From: an uncultured Methylococcaceae bacterium | GTDB taxonomy: Bacteria > Pseudomonadota > Gammaproteobacteria > Methylococcales > Methylomonadaceae | Assembly (NCBI GenBank): GCA_903839795.1 | Contig: CAIMDR010000247.1 | Location: 1 to 7,194 of the forward strand | Direction of reading: 5' to 3' | Length of the DNA stretch: 7,194 nucleotides | In this document: piece by piece, positions 1-6,393 of the stretch | How the letters are laid out: the number at the start of each line of letters is the position of its first letter | Numbering within the stretch: position 1 is the stretch's first letter | The notes under the pieces: generated by a model | Seen by the model: only the letters and a program-made list of their open reading frames with translations | Database searches by the model: none | Told to the model about the DNA's origin: nothing | Translations under genes and position numbers: made by a program

Positions 1-1673
1 AAATCAAACAAGCTAAATTCCAGTTGCCTGACCATAATCATGCCGGCCTGAAAGTTTTTTGCCGCCAGCATTTTGTTAAATAAGGACTCGGGTAAGCTTT
101 CACCGGTTTGATAATGGCCTGAAATAAGCGCCAGTGCGTCTTGCTCCCAGCACCAGTTTTCCATGAATTGACTGGGCAGTTCAACCGCATCCCATTCCAC
201 GCCGTTAATGCCGGAAACCCCCAAATGGTCAACCTGGGTCAGCATGTGGTGCAGGCCGTGACCGAATTCATGAAATAAGGTAATGACGTCATCATGCGTT
301 AGCAGGGCAGGAATATCACCCGTGGGCGGGGTAAAATTACAGGTTAGATAAGCGACCGGCGTTTGAATGGTGTTACCGATTTTTTTGCGACCTGTGCAGT
401 CATCCATCCAGGCGCCGCCACGTTTTTTGGAACGCGCGTAAAGATCAATATAAAACTGGCCGCGCAGTTGACCTTTATCGTCCCGTATCTGAAAAAAGCG
501 CACATCGGGATGCCAGCTATCAAAGGTGTCAATTTCGGTTATATTTAAGCCGTAGAGTTTTTCTACAACAGCAAACAGTCCAGGCAAAACGCGGGTGATG
601 GGGAAGTACGCTTTAACTTCTTCTTGTGAAAGCTGGTAAAAATGCTGACGCATTTTTTCCGAATAATAACCAAAGTCCCACGATTGAAGGTCATTGATGC
701 CGTGATGTTGTTCGGCAAATTCACGTAACTCCACCAGATCTTTACGCGCTTGTCGCCAGGATCTGTCGGCCAAATCTTCCAGGAAATTCATTACATCGTC
801 GGGCTTGTTGGCCATTTTGGTGGTAAGAGACAATTCGGCGTAATTGTGAAAGCCCAATAATTGTGCTTTTTCATGGCGCAGCGCCAATATTTGCTCCATG
901 AGTGAGCTGTTGTCCCATTGACCGTTTTGCGGGCCTTGGTCTGACGCGCGGGTTGAAAAGGCTTCGTAGTGTTCGCGGCGCAGTTCCCGGTCATCGGCAT
1001 ACGTCATGACGGCCTGATAAGAAGGGAATTGCAGGGTTATCATCCAGCCTTCTTCATTCGCGCTTTCCGCTGTTTGTTTGGCGCCCGCCAGTGCAGAATC
1101 AGGCAAACCTGCCAAATCCTGTTCATGTCGGATCAGTTTGCTCCAGGCATTGGTTGCGTCCAGAATATTTTCTTCGTAGTTGCTGGCAAGACGTGATAAT
1201 TCCTGGCTGATTTCTTTGTAACGCTGCTTTTTTTCGCTATCCAGATCAACACCGGATAATTTAAAATCTCTTAAGCCATTATGGATGATTTTTTGTTGAG
1301 CGTTATCCAGCGTTGCAAAGGCGGCACTGTTGGCAATAATTTGATAGGCATTAAACAGTTGTTCATTTTGCCCCATTTCAGTGGAGTATTCACTGAGCTT
1401 GGGCAGGCAGGCGTTATAAGCCTCGCGCAGTTCATCCGTATTAACAACCGAATTGATATGACTGACCGGAGACCAGGCTTTGTTGAGTCGGTCTTCAGCA
1501 TTTTCCAGCGGTTCAATCAGATTTTCCCAAGTATAGGCTGTGGTTGCCAGCAGATGCTTTTCAACCACAGCAAGCGCTTCGTCCAAGAGTTGCGTGATGG
1601 CGGGTTCAATGTGTTCCGGTTTTATTTGGGAAAATAAGGGCAGGGTGGCGTCGGATAATAAAGGGTTAGTCAT
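1..1673 (-). CDS. prlC: Oligopeptidase A (M3 family zinc metallopeptidase), 3' end beyond window
   Basis: Cytoplasmic zinc endopeptidase that degrades short peptides, including cleaved signal peptides in E. coli. The frame is open from ATG (1671-1673) to the window edge, giving 557 codons; the E. coli protein is about 680 residues, so roughly the last 120 are missing. The zinc motif HEFGH is at residues 468-472, and the third ligand is probably Glu498 in DAVELPSQ, 26 residues after the second His. The N-terminal part also matches the family, for example TYADDRELR and TRASDQGPQ. The start was chosen because MTNPLL followed by FSQIKPEHIEPA is the usual beginning; no good Shine-Dalgarno precedes it. 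It lies about 100 bases downstream of the RDD gene on the same strand. No frameshift or stop was found in the visible part. Identification is from recalled family sequence; the C-terminal substrate-binding Tyr/His region cannot be checked. Confidence 0.96.
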   Translation of the reverse strand, partial: MTNPLLSDATLPLFSQIKPEHIEPAITQLLDEALAVVEKHLLATTAYTWENLIEPLENAEDRLNKAWSPVSHINSVVNTDELREAYNACLPKLSEYSTEMGQNEQLFNAYQIIANSAAFATLDNAQQKIIHNGLRDFKLSGVDLDSEKKQRYKEISQELSRLASNYEENILDATNAWSKLIRHEQDLAGLPDSALAGAKQTAESANEEGWMITLQFPSYQAVMTYADDRELRREHYEAFSTRASDQGPQNGQWDNSSLMEQILALRHEKAQLLGFHNYAELSLTTKMANKPDDVMNFLEDLADRSWRQARKDLVELREFAEQHHGINDLQSWDFGYYSEKMRQHFYQLSQEEVKAYFPITRVLPGLFAVVEKLYGLNITEIDTFDSWHPDVRFFQIRDDKGQLRGQFYIDLYARSKKRGGAWMDDCTGRKKIGNTIQTPVAYLTCNFTPPTGDIPALLTHDDVITLFHEFGHGLHHMLTQVDHLGVSGINGVEWDAVELPSQFMENWCWEQDALALISGHYQTGESLPESLFNKMLAAKNFQAGMIMVRQLEFSLFD

Positions 1674-1741
1674 GGTGTTGATTATGTTTTATGGGTGCAT
1701 TTAGGTGTTTTACAACACGAACGGATACTTTTGTGATGGTT

Positions 1742-1771
1742 CAAATAAACCACTGATTTGGGCGTAGTCAA
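1742..1771 (-). promoter_or_regulatory. Candidate prlC promoter (weak)
   Basis: Read on the minus strand, TTGACT (1766-1771, 5 of 6 to the -35 consensus) is followed after 18 bases by TATTTG (1742-1747, 3 of 6 to the -10). It sits about 70 bases upstream of the prlC ATG and just past the stop of the RDD gene. The -10 is poor, so read-through from the RDD gene is an equally good explanation. A short hairpin (TGGTT, six-base loop, AACCA) lies here too but has no T-run, so I do not call a terminator. Confidence 0.22.
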
Positions 1772-1774
1772 AAA

Positions 1775-2239
1775 TTATTTTTTTTGAGGGTCAAAAAACA
1801 ACGCTGTTTTTGATAAATGATCGTGCCAACCGCGTCTGTTTTTATCAACAAGAATCCACAGAAAGCCAAGTCCGAAAAAGCCCCAAGAGGCAATGGCTGT
1901 GGTAAAACGGAGCAACGCTTGAGTCCAGTCAACCGGTTTTTGATCAAGCGTCAGCACTTTTATTTTCCATGCACGCAAGCCTAATGTTTGTCCGCCATGC
2001 GTCCAAAACCAGCCATAAAAAAAGAAGCTGATAATGACCAGATAAATGCGGTAAATTATTAATTGTTGGGCGCTAACCGCTGCCCCTGTCGTGAAGGGAA
2101 GTAAAAGGGCCGTTGCGACAAATAAAACAGCAACAAGCAGAAAAATATCGTAAAGTTGTGCCGCTAAACGACGAAAAAAACCAGGCGCAGACGCCAAGTC
2201 TCGCCCCGGTTTTAACGGCTTTTTTACTTTCAAAGACAA
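1775..2239 (-). CDS. RDD family integral membrane protein
   Basis: A 154-residue membrane protein of the RDD family, which is broadly distributed and mostly of unknown function (some members are linked to ion or solute transport). Family features are visible: FFRRLAAQLYD (residues 21-31) with the conserved Arg and first Asp, the GGQTLGLRAWKIKV loop (82-95), and the closing DKNRRGWHDHLSKT stretch (132-145). Three hydrophobic segments fit about 31-50, 62-80 and 113-131. The start is TTG (2237-2239): a TAA stop is immediately upstream in the same frame and there is no in-frame ATG. Other TTG codons at positions 3 and 15 are possible starts. The only ribosome-site-like element is AAAGA four bases upstream, so translation may be coupled to the preceding small ORF, whose stop abuts this start. 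The N-terminus is lysine-rich and probably cytoplasmic. Substrate or partner unknown. Confidence 0.85.
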   Translation of the reverse strand: MSLKVKKPLKPGRDLASAPGFFRRLAAQLYDIFLLVAVLFVATALLLPFTTGAAVSAQQLIIYRIYLVIISFFFYGWFWTHGGQTLGLRAWKIKVLTLDQKPVDWTQALLRFTTAIASWGFFGLGFLWILVDKNRRGWHDHLSKTALFFDPQKK

Positions 2240-2419
2240 TTAATCTTTAAATAAGGTTAGTTTTTGGCCAAAATACATGCACATTGCCATCAGTGCGCCC
2301 AGCATGATTAAGGAAAACAAGAAAGGCGGCCGATGGAACAGAAGAATACCGAAATCTGTTACAAAAATGCTGGTTAGTATAGGATGGTCAATGAAGCCAT
2401 TAAGAATCTTTTTGAACAT
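2240..2419 (-). CDS. Small single-pass membrane protein, unknown function (59 aa)
   Basis: Not recognised. The ORF runs from ATG (2417-2419) to TAA (2240-2242), 59 residues. It begins MFKKILNGFIDHP and has one clear hydrophobic helix at about residues 33-50 (FLFSLIMLGALMAMCMYF), a second weaker hydrophobic stretch around 14-28, and ends GQKLTLFKD. GGGA lies about 6 bases upstream of the ATG as a modest ribosome site, and the nearest upstream in-frame stop is TAA about 50 bases before the start. Its stop codon directly abuts the TTG start of the RDD gene in the same frame, which suggests an operon with translational coupling. Support is the ORF itself, the membrane helix and the tight junction; without a homology search a chance ORF cannot be excluded, but the absence of any other use of this stretch favours a real gene. 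Confidence 0.55.
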   Translation of the reverse strand: MFKKILNGFIDHPILTSIFVTDFGILLFHRPPFLFSLIMLGALMAMCMYFGQKLTLFKD

Positions 2420-2473
2420 AACAATCCCGTCAATTACGCAAATGTTTGGTGCGAATGTTTAAAAAATGGTTGT

Positions 2474-2512
2474 CTGATTTTTAAATGAACAATAACTGCT
2501 TGTAAAAATCAG
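2474..2512. repeat. Perfect 10-bp inverted repeat in the divergent intergenic region (possible operator)
   Basis: CTGATTTTTA at 2474-2483 and its exact reverse complement TAAAAATCAG at 2503-2512, separated by 19 bases, so the arm centres are 29 bases apart. The arms overlap candidate promoter elements for both the leftward small ORF/RDD pair and rightward pcnB. This layout would suit a dimeric regulator or a DNA-loop arrangement, but the arms are AT-rich and chance is possible. A terminator is less likely because neither strand has a GC-rich stem. Confidence 0.4.
2478..2506 (-). promoter_or_regulatory. Candidate promoter for the small ORF and RDD gene
   Basis: On the minus strand TTTACA (2501-2506, 5 of 6 to TTGACA) is followed after exactly 17 bases by TAAAAA (2478-2483, 4 of 6 to TATAAT). 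Predicted initiation would fall near 2471, about 50 bases upstream of the small ORF ATG. Both hexamers lie in the arms of the inverted repeat 2474-2512. Based on consensus match only. Confidence 0.35.
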
Positions 2513-2532
2513 TGCGATGATTTTACTATAAT
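2504..2532 (+). promoter_or_regulatory. Candidate promoter for pcnB and the operon
   Basis: A perfect TATAAT occurs at 2527-2532, preceded by AT-rich sequence. The -35 position (2504-2509) reads AAAAAT, a poor match; TTGTAA at 2500-2505 is better but 21 bases away, too far for standard spacing. Initiation would be near 2539, giving a leader of about 90 bases to ATT 2630 or 110 to TTG 2651. TATGAT at 2589-2594 with TTGTAA at 2564-2569 (19-base spacer) is an alternative. The assignment is tentative. Confidence 0.35.
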
Positions 2533-2650
2533 CAAAAGGCTAATGTAAAAAAAAGAAGATTGATTGTAAGATAGAATGCTTCAAATGATATGATTGCCGT
2601 AAATAAAATAACAAACAGGGTTAAAGGCCATTTTAAAATTCTTCAAAAAA

Positions 2651-4000
2651 TTGATTAATTCAGCCAGAAATGAAGCTGAGCCAGTCGCGCCGAAAGTCAG
2701 AATATATTCGCGCCCGGAACATAATATTTCGCGTGCCCAGATAAGTGAAAGTGCGCTGAAGGTTCTCTATAAACTACAAAAGGAAGGCTACAGCGCCTAC
2801 CTGGTGGGCGGTTGTGTGCGTGATTTATTGCTGGGGCGGGAGCCTAAGGATTTTGATGTGGTCACTAATGCCGATCCTGAACAAGTTAGAAAAGTGTTCC
2901 GCAATTGTCGCTTGATTGGTCGCCGGTTTCGTTTGGCACATGTGCATTTTGGCAGGGAAGTGATTGAAGTTGCGACTTTTAGAGGCGCAGGAGAAGAGCA
3001 AAATGACAAGCAGGTGCTTAATAAAGAAGGGCGCTTGTTGCGGGATAATGTCTACGGAACCATTGAAGAAGATGTTTGGCGTCGCGATTTTACGGTAAAT
3101 GCCCTCTACTACAATATCAAAGACTTTTCGGTGGTGGATTTTGTAGGCGGTATGGCTGATCATAAAGCCGCAGAGTTAAAGCTGATAGGCGATCCTGATA
3201 CGCGTTTCCGTGAAGACCCTGTGCGTATGCTCCGTGCCGTGCGTTTTGCCGTTAAGCTGGGCTTTAAATTGCATCCTGATTGTGAAAAATCCATGCACAA
3301 GGTTGCCGAATTATTATCCAGCATCCCTTCTGCCCGGCTTTATGATGAAACGCTAAAATTATTCATGTCCGGGTACGCACTGCAAACGTTTGAAATGTTA
3401 AGGCATTATGGACTTTTTCAAGTGTTGTTTCCGGCGACAGAAAACTGTTTATCGATAGAAGAAAACGGCTTCCCACGCTTACTGCTGATTAAAGCACTTG
3501 AAAACTCCGATAACAGAATAGCGGATGGTAAAACCGTTACCGCCTATTTTTTGTTTGCCGCTTTCTTGTGGGAACCCGTACAGATGCGGGCCAAAGAAAA
3601 GATGGCAAAAGGCTTGATTGAATTTATGGCTTATCAGGAAGCCGCCAATGAAGTAATTGCCATGCAGGTTAAAAGCACTGCGCTGCCACGTCACATCACC
3701 ATGGCTATGCGCGAAGTCTGGAGTCTACAGCCCAAATTTAATGCCCGCGTAGGCTCCAAACCCAGTCGCCTGATTACTCATCCCCGTTTTAGGGCGGGTT
3801 ATGATTTTCTTTTGTTGCGTGCAGAGACCGGTGGAGCTGATCCAGAGTTGGCGCAATGGTGGAGTAAATATCAGGCAGCCAATGAAAACGAACAAAGAAA
3901 AATGACCCAACCTCCGCGTAAAGGGCAAGCGAGTAAATCAAGACGAAGAAGGCCGCCTCGGGAAAATGGCAAAGACACCACACCAGGGAAAGATGTGTAG
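2651..4000 (+). CDS. pcnB: Poly(A) polymerase I (start uncertain: TTG 2651 or ATT 2630)
   Basis: Adds 3' poly(A) tails to RNA, which promotes decay of mRNA fragments and regulatory RNAs such as ColE1 RNA I. Class II nucleotidyltransferase: the glycine motif LVGGCVRDLL is at residues 51-60, the catalytic metal carboxylates are Asp67 and Asp69 in KDFDV, followed by FRNCRLIGRRFRLAH (83-97), EVATFRG (106-112), WRRDFTVNALY (143-153) and DPVRMLRAVRFA (189-200). The C-terminal tail is strongly basic (KSRRRRPPRENGKD) as in PcnB and unlike CCA-adding enzymes. Length from TTG is 449 residues, 456 from ATT, close to E. coli. The TTG has no Shine-Dalgarno; the ATT lies 9 bases after AGGG (2617-2620) and adds MLKFFKK, a basic start resembling other PcnB N-termini. 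I give the TTG because it is the only conventional start. First gene of the pcnB-folK-pan cluster. Confidence 0.97.
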   Translation: MINSARNEAEPVAPKVRIYSRPEHNISRAQISESALKVLYKLQKEGYSAYLVGGCVRDLLLGREPKDFDVVTNADPEQVRKVFRNCRLIGRRFRLAHVHFGREVIEVATFRGAGEEQNDKQVLNKEGRLLRDNVYGTIEEDVWRRDFTVNALYYNIKDFSVVDFVGGMADHKAAELKLIGDPDTRFREDPVRMLRAVRFAVKLGFKLHPDCEKSMHKVAELLSSIPSARLYDETLKLFMSGYALQTFEMLRHYGLFQVLFPATENCLSIEENGFPRLLLIKALENSDNRIADGKTVTAYFLFAAFLWEPVQMRAKEKMAKGLIEFMAYQEAANEVIAMQVKSTALPRHITMAMREVWSLQPKFNARVGSKPSRLITHPRFRAGYDFLLLRAETGGADPELAQWWSKYQAANENEQRKMTQPPRKGQASKSRRRRPPRENGKDTTPGKDV

Positions 4001-4063
4001 GTTGCAGGCAAAGGTGATGGTTTTTTATTGTGCGCTTTTTACCTTGCACCTCTTGGATTAATT

Positions 4064-4567
4064 ATGAAATACACAGCTAGTGTGTCAACGGTTGCTTATA
4101 TCGGCTTGGGTAGCAACCTTGAACAACCCGTTGCACAAATTACCTCGGCGCGTACTGCAATCGCTTTAATAACGGGCGTGCAAGAAGTGGTCTTTTCCAG
4201 TTTGTACCATAGCTTGCCTATGGGGCCGCAGGATCAACCGGATTATGTTAATGCGGTTATGGGCATCAAAACCGACTTGTTGCCGATGGCTCTGTTGCGT
4301 AGTTTGCAAGCCATCGAAAACGATCAGGGGCGACTAAGAATAGGCGAGCGTTGGGGCGCGAGAACATTGGATTTGGATGTTTTGATTTATGGCGAACAAG
4401 AAATTGATGTGCCTGATTTAACAGTCCCCCACAAAGGCTTGGAAGAACGCTCTTTTGTTTTGTACCCTTTGTTTGAAATTGCTCCGCAACTCGTGGTGCC
4501 AGGTAAAGGTTTTATTACCGATTTGATTGCCAAGTGTCCTTTGTCAGGACTGAGACGGATGGATTGA
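4064..4567 (+). CDS. folK: HPPK: 2-amino-4-hydroxy-6-hydroxymethyldihydropteridine pyrophosphokinase
   Basis: Cytoplasmic enzyme of folate synthesis; transfers pyrophosphate from ATP to 6-hydroxymethyl-7,8-dihydropterin, making the substrate of dihydropteroate synthase. Motifs seen: AYIGLGSNLEQP (residues 11-22), PMGPQDQPDYVNAV (52-65) for pterin binding, the HPPK signature RWGARTLDLDVLIYG (97-110 region) with metal-binding Asp103 and Asp105, and VPHKGLEERSFVLYPL (121-136). Length is 167 residues, against about 159 in E. coli. ATG 4064 was chosen, with TTGGA just upstream as ribosome site; an in-frame TTG at 4028 would add 12 residues (MCAFYLAPLGLI) not expected before the first beta strand. 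It follows pcnB by 63 bases and its TGA is separated from the panB ATG by a single base, so folK and panB are almost certainly translated from one message. Confidence 0.96.
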   Translation: MKYTASVSTVAYIGLGSNLEQPVAQITSARTAIALITGVQEVVFSSLYHSLPMGPQDQPDYVNAVMGIKTDLLPMALLRSLQAIENDQGRLRIGERWGARTLDLDVLIYGEQEIDVPDLTVPHKGLEERSFVLYPLFEIAPQLVVPGKGFITDLIAKCPLSGLRRMD

Positions 4568-4568
4568 C

Positions 4569-5384
4569 ATGTATCACACGGTTCATGAATCCACAGTAAA
4601 ACCGTTAACGGTCAATGACCTGGCTGCCATGAAGCAGCAGGGTGAAAAAATCACCTGCTTAACGGCTTACGATGCCAGCTTTAGCGCGTTGATCGACAAA
4701 GTGGGTGTCGATATGATGTTGGTCGGTGATTCTCTGGGCATGGTTGTGCAGGGACAGGCGACAACGCTTCCGGTCACTATAACGGATATGGTTTATCACA
4801 CCCGGTGCGTTAGTCAGGCCAGGCGCAGGGCATTTATCATTGCTGATTTGCCCTTTATGAGCTATGCCACACCGATGGTTGCTGCCCAAAATGCTGCCTT
4901 GTTAATGCAGGTTGGCGGTGCACAAATGGTCAAGCTGGAAGGCCCCCGCGTTGACGTAGTCAGTTTTTTGGTTGATCAGGGCATTCCCGTCTGTGGACAC
5001 TTAGGGCTGTTGCCGCAATGGATTAATCAATTGGGCAGTTATAAAGTTCAGGGCAAAGAGCCCGCTGCCGCCGCAAAAATACTTGCCGATGCCCATCAAC
5101 TGCAAGAAGCGGGAGTCGGCTTGTTGGTATTAGAGTGCGTACCGGCGCTACTTGCAAAAGAAATAAGCACCCAGCTTAGTATTCCTGTTATTGGTATTGG
5201 TGCGGGTGTTGATTGCGACGGACAAGTGCTGGTACTTTATGACATGCTTGATATTGGCATCGGCAAGCGGCCGCGTTTTTCCAGAAATTTCATGGATGAC
5301 GCCGGTAGCATTGAGGAGGCCATCAATGCCTATCATCAGGCTGTCAAACAGTCGCAATTTCCAACCGCAGAATATAGTTTCTAA
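4569..5384 (+). CDS. panB: 3-methyl-2-oxobutanoate hydroxymethyltransferase (ketopantoate hydroxymethyltransferase)
   Basis: First committed step of pantothenate synthesis: transfers a hydroxymethyl group from 5,10-methylenetetrahydrofolate to alpha-ketoisovalerate, giving ketopantoate. The TIM-barrel enzyme is 271 residues (E. coli 264). Motifs: ITCLTAYDASFSAL (28-41), VGDSLGMVV (52-60) with Mg-binding Asp54, IADLPFMSY (91-99) with second ligand Asp93, VKLEG (121-125), GHLGLLPQ (143-150), the catalytic-base stretch VLECVP (187-192, Glu189), GIGAGVDCDGQVLVLYDMLDI (209-229) and PRFSRNF (235-241). Key residues align with E. coli Asp45, Asp84 and Glu181. The loop reads HLGLLPQ rather than the common HVGLTPQ, a mild variation. 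ATG 4569 gives a 9-residue longer N-terminus than E. coli up to Asp54, and is the only good start next to folK. Its folate cofactor gives a metabolic rationale for sitting behind folK. Confidence 0.98.
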   Translation: MYHTVHESTVKPLTVNDLAAMKQQGEKITCLTAYDASFSALIDKVGVDMMLVGDSLGMVVQGQATTLPVTITDMVYHTRCVSQARRRAFIIADLPFMSYATPMVAAQNAALLMQVGGAQMVKLEGPRVDVVSFLVDQGIPVCGHLGLLPQWINQLGSYKVQGKEPAAAAKILADAHQLQEAGVGLLVLECVPALLAKEISTQLSIPVIGIGAGVDCDGQVLVLYDMLDIGIGKRPRFSRNFMDDAGSIEEAINAYHQAVKQSQFPTAEYSF

Positions 5385-5389
5385 GTCTA

Positions 5390-6232
5390 ATGCACATCGT
5401 TAACACAGTTTTTGACTTACGTGAGGCCGTTAAAATATGGCGCTCAAACGGTGAAAGCGTCGCCTTTGTCCCGACCATGGGTAATTTGCACGCAGGTCAT
5501 CTCTATCTGGTCAACAGGGCTAAAAAATCTGCGGATCGTGTTGTTATCAGTATCTTTGTTAATCCTACCCAATTCGGAGTCGGGGAAGATTTTGAAACGT
5601 ATCCGCGCACTGAGCGTGATGACCAAGAAAAGTTGGCAGTCGAAGGCGCAGATTTATTGTTTTTACCGGCGGTTGCCGATATTTATGCCCCGGATGCCAA
5701 AACAACCGTCACGGTAACCGGACTTTCAGAGCGTTATTGCGGCGCTTCCAGACCTGGTCATTTTAGTGGCGTTGCTACTGTTGTCTGTAAATTGTTCAAT
5801 ATTGTGCAGCCTACTGTGGCTTTGTTTGGTCTTAAAGACTTTCAGCAATTGACTATAATAAAAACGATGGTTCGGGATTTAAATATCCCCGTTGAAATAA
5901 TAGGTATCGATACGGTCAGAGAGTCTGACGGCTTGGCGCTGAGTTCCAGAAATAACTATTTGACGGCTACTGAAAAAAAAGTCGCCCCCAAGCTTTATCA
6001 GGCTTTAGGTATCGCGCGTGACGCTATTTTGGCAGGCAATCAGTCTTATGCCGATATTGAGCAACAGGCACACCGATTTTTACAGCAAACAGGCTTCCAG
6101 GTGGATTATTTTTCTGTGTGCCGTAGTCATGATTTAGAAAAGGCGGGGCTTGATGATGTTGATTTGGTTTTATTGGCGGCAGCAAAATTGGGCAAAACAA
6201 GGTTAATTGATAATATTTATTTTTCCAGATAA
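5390..6232 (+). CDS. panC: Pantothenate synthetase (pantoate-beta-alanine ligase)
   Basis: Last step of pantothenate synthesis: ATP-dependent condensation of pantoate and beta-alanine through a pantoyl-adenylate. Length is 280 residues (E. coli 283). Visible motifs in order: VPTMGNLHAGHLYLV (27-41) with the nucleotidyl-transferase HxGH signature (His34, His37), FVNPTQFGVGEDFETYPR (56-73) for pantoate binding, RPGHFSGVATVVCKLFNIV (121-139), ALFGLKDFQQL (144-154), and RESDGLALSSRNNYL (177-191), the KMSKS-like ATP loop. All expected blocks are intact. The ATG lies 5 bases after the panB stop with only a weak Shine-Dalgarno, consistent with coupling to panB. A 161-base gap follows before panD, wider than any other gap in the cluster. 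Confidence 0.98.
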   Translation: MHIVNTVFDLREAVKIWRSNGESVAFVPTMGNLHAGHLYLVNRAKKSADRVVISIFVNPTQFGVGEDFETYPRTERDDQEKLAVEGADLLFLPAVADIYAPDAKTTVTVTGLSERYCGASRPGHFSGVATVVCKLFNIVQPTVALFGLKDFQQLTIIKTMVRDLNIPVEIIGIDTVRESDGLALSSRNNYLTATEKKVAPKLYQALGIARDAILAGNQSYADIEQQAHRFLQQTGFQVDYFSVCRSHDLEKAGLDDVDLVLLAAAKLGKTRLIDNIYFSR

Positions 6233-6250
6233 TTAATTAAGGTAATCATT

Positions 6251-6256
6251 AGGAGG
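6251..6256 (+). promoter_or_regulatory. Orphan perfect Shine-Dalgarno AGGAGG with no start codon
   Basis: AGGAGG is the best ribosome-binding sequence in the window, yet no ATG, GTG or TTG follows at usable spacing. The codon at ideal spacing (6 bases) is ATC at 6263, which opens a 23-codon frame ending at TGA 6332-6334 (IQELQCLHCLFV then QTFVNVGYLKS). It could be a remnant of a lost gene between panC and panD, a non-AUG leader peptide, or chance. The true panD start lies about 140 bases further on. Confidence 0.4.
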
Positions 6257-6273
6257 TTAATAATCCAAGAGCT

Positions 6274-6289
6274 ACAGTGCTTGCACTGT
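6274..6289 (+). other. Hairpin with CUUG tetraloop between panC and panD
   Basis: ACAGTG, CTTG, CACTGT form a perfect 6-bp stem closed by G-C around a CUUG loop, a loop type known to be unusually stable in RNA. It is followed by CTGTTTGTTC, too poor a U-run for a confident intrinsic terminator. It could protect the panC message 3' end, attenuate transcription toward panD, or as DNA be a 16-bp palindromic protein site. Confidence 0.5.
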
Positions 6290-6330
6290 CTGTTTGTTCA
6301 AACCTTTGTTAATGTTGGCTATCTAAAAAG

Positions 6331-6359
6331 TTGATGGATTGTTGCAATTAATGGATAAT
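6331..6359 (+). promoter_or_regulatory. Candidate sigma70-type promoter for panD
   Basis: TTGATG (6331-6336, 4 of 6 to TTGACA) and GATAAT (6354-6359, 5 of 6 to TATAAT) are separated by exactly 17 bases. Initiation near 6366 would leave a leader of about 28 bases before the panD ATG. Together with the wide panC-panD gap this suggests panD can be transcribed on its own. Consensus match only. Confidence 0.5.
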
Positions 6360-6393
6360 GTCTGGTTTTTAAACGTATTTATAGTGTTTTATT

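Noticed and set aside
1281..1637. 118-residue plus-strand ORF opposite prlC
   Set aside because: It lies wholly antisense to the well-conserved PrlC frame and its translation has no recognisable motif; such shadows are common opposite real genes.
2277..2462. 61-residue plus-strand ORF in the region before pcnB
   Set aside because: Lysine-, isoleucine- and serine-rich with no domain or helix, no ribosome site, and opposite the more convincing small membrane ORF on the minus strand.
2825..3163. 112-residue minus-strand ORF opposite pcnB
   Set aside because: Antisense to the catalytic core of PcnB, whose motifs are clearly the coding frame.
3997..4050. Imperfect inverted repeat (GGCAAAGGT and ACCTTGCACC) between pcnB and folK as an attenuator
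   Set aside because: Too many mismatches and no T-run after the right arm; probably chance.
4028..4063. TTG start giving folK 12 extra residues
   Set aside because: The extension is hydrophobic, not expected for HPPK, and ATG 4064 has a better ribosome site and gives a normal length.
5191..5403. 70-residue plus-strand ORF overlapping the end of panB
   Set aside because: Out-of-frame shadow of PanB; the PanB frame carries all conserved motifs through to its stop.
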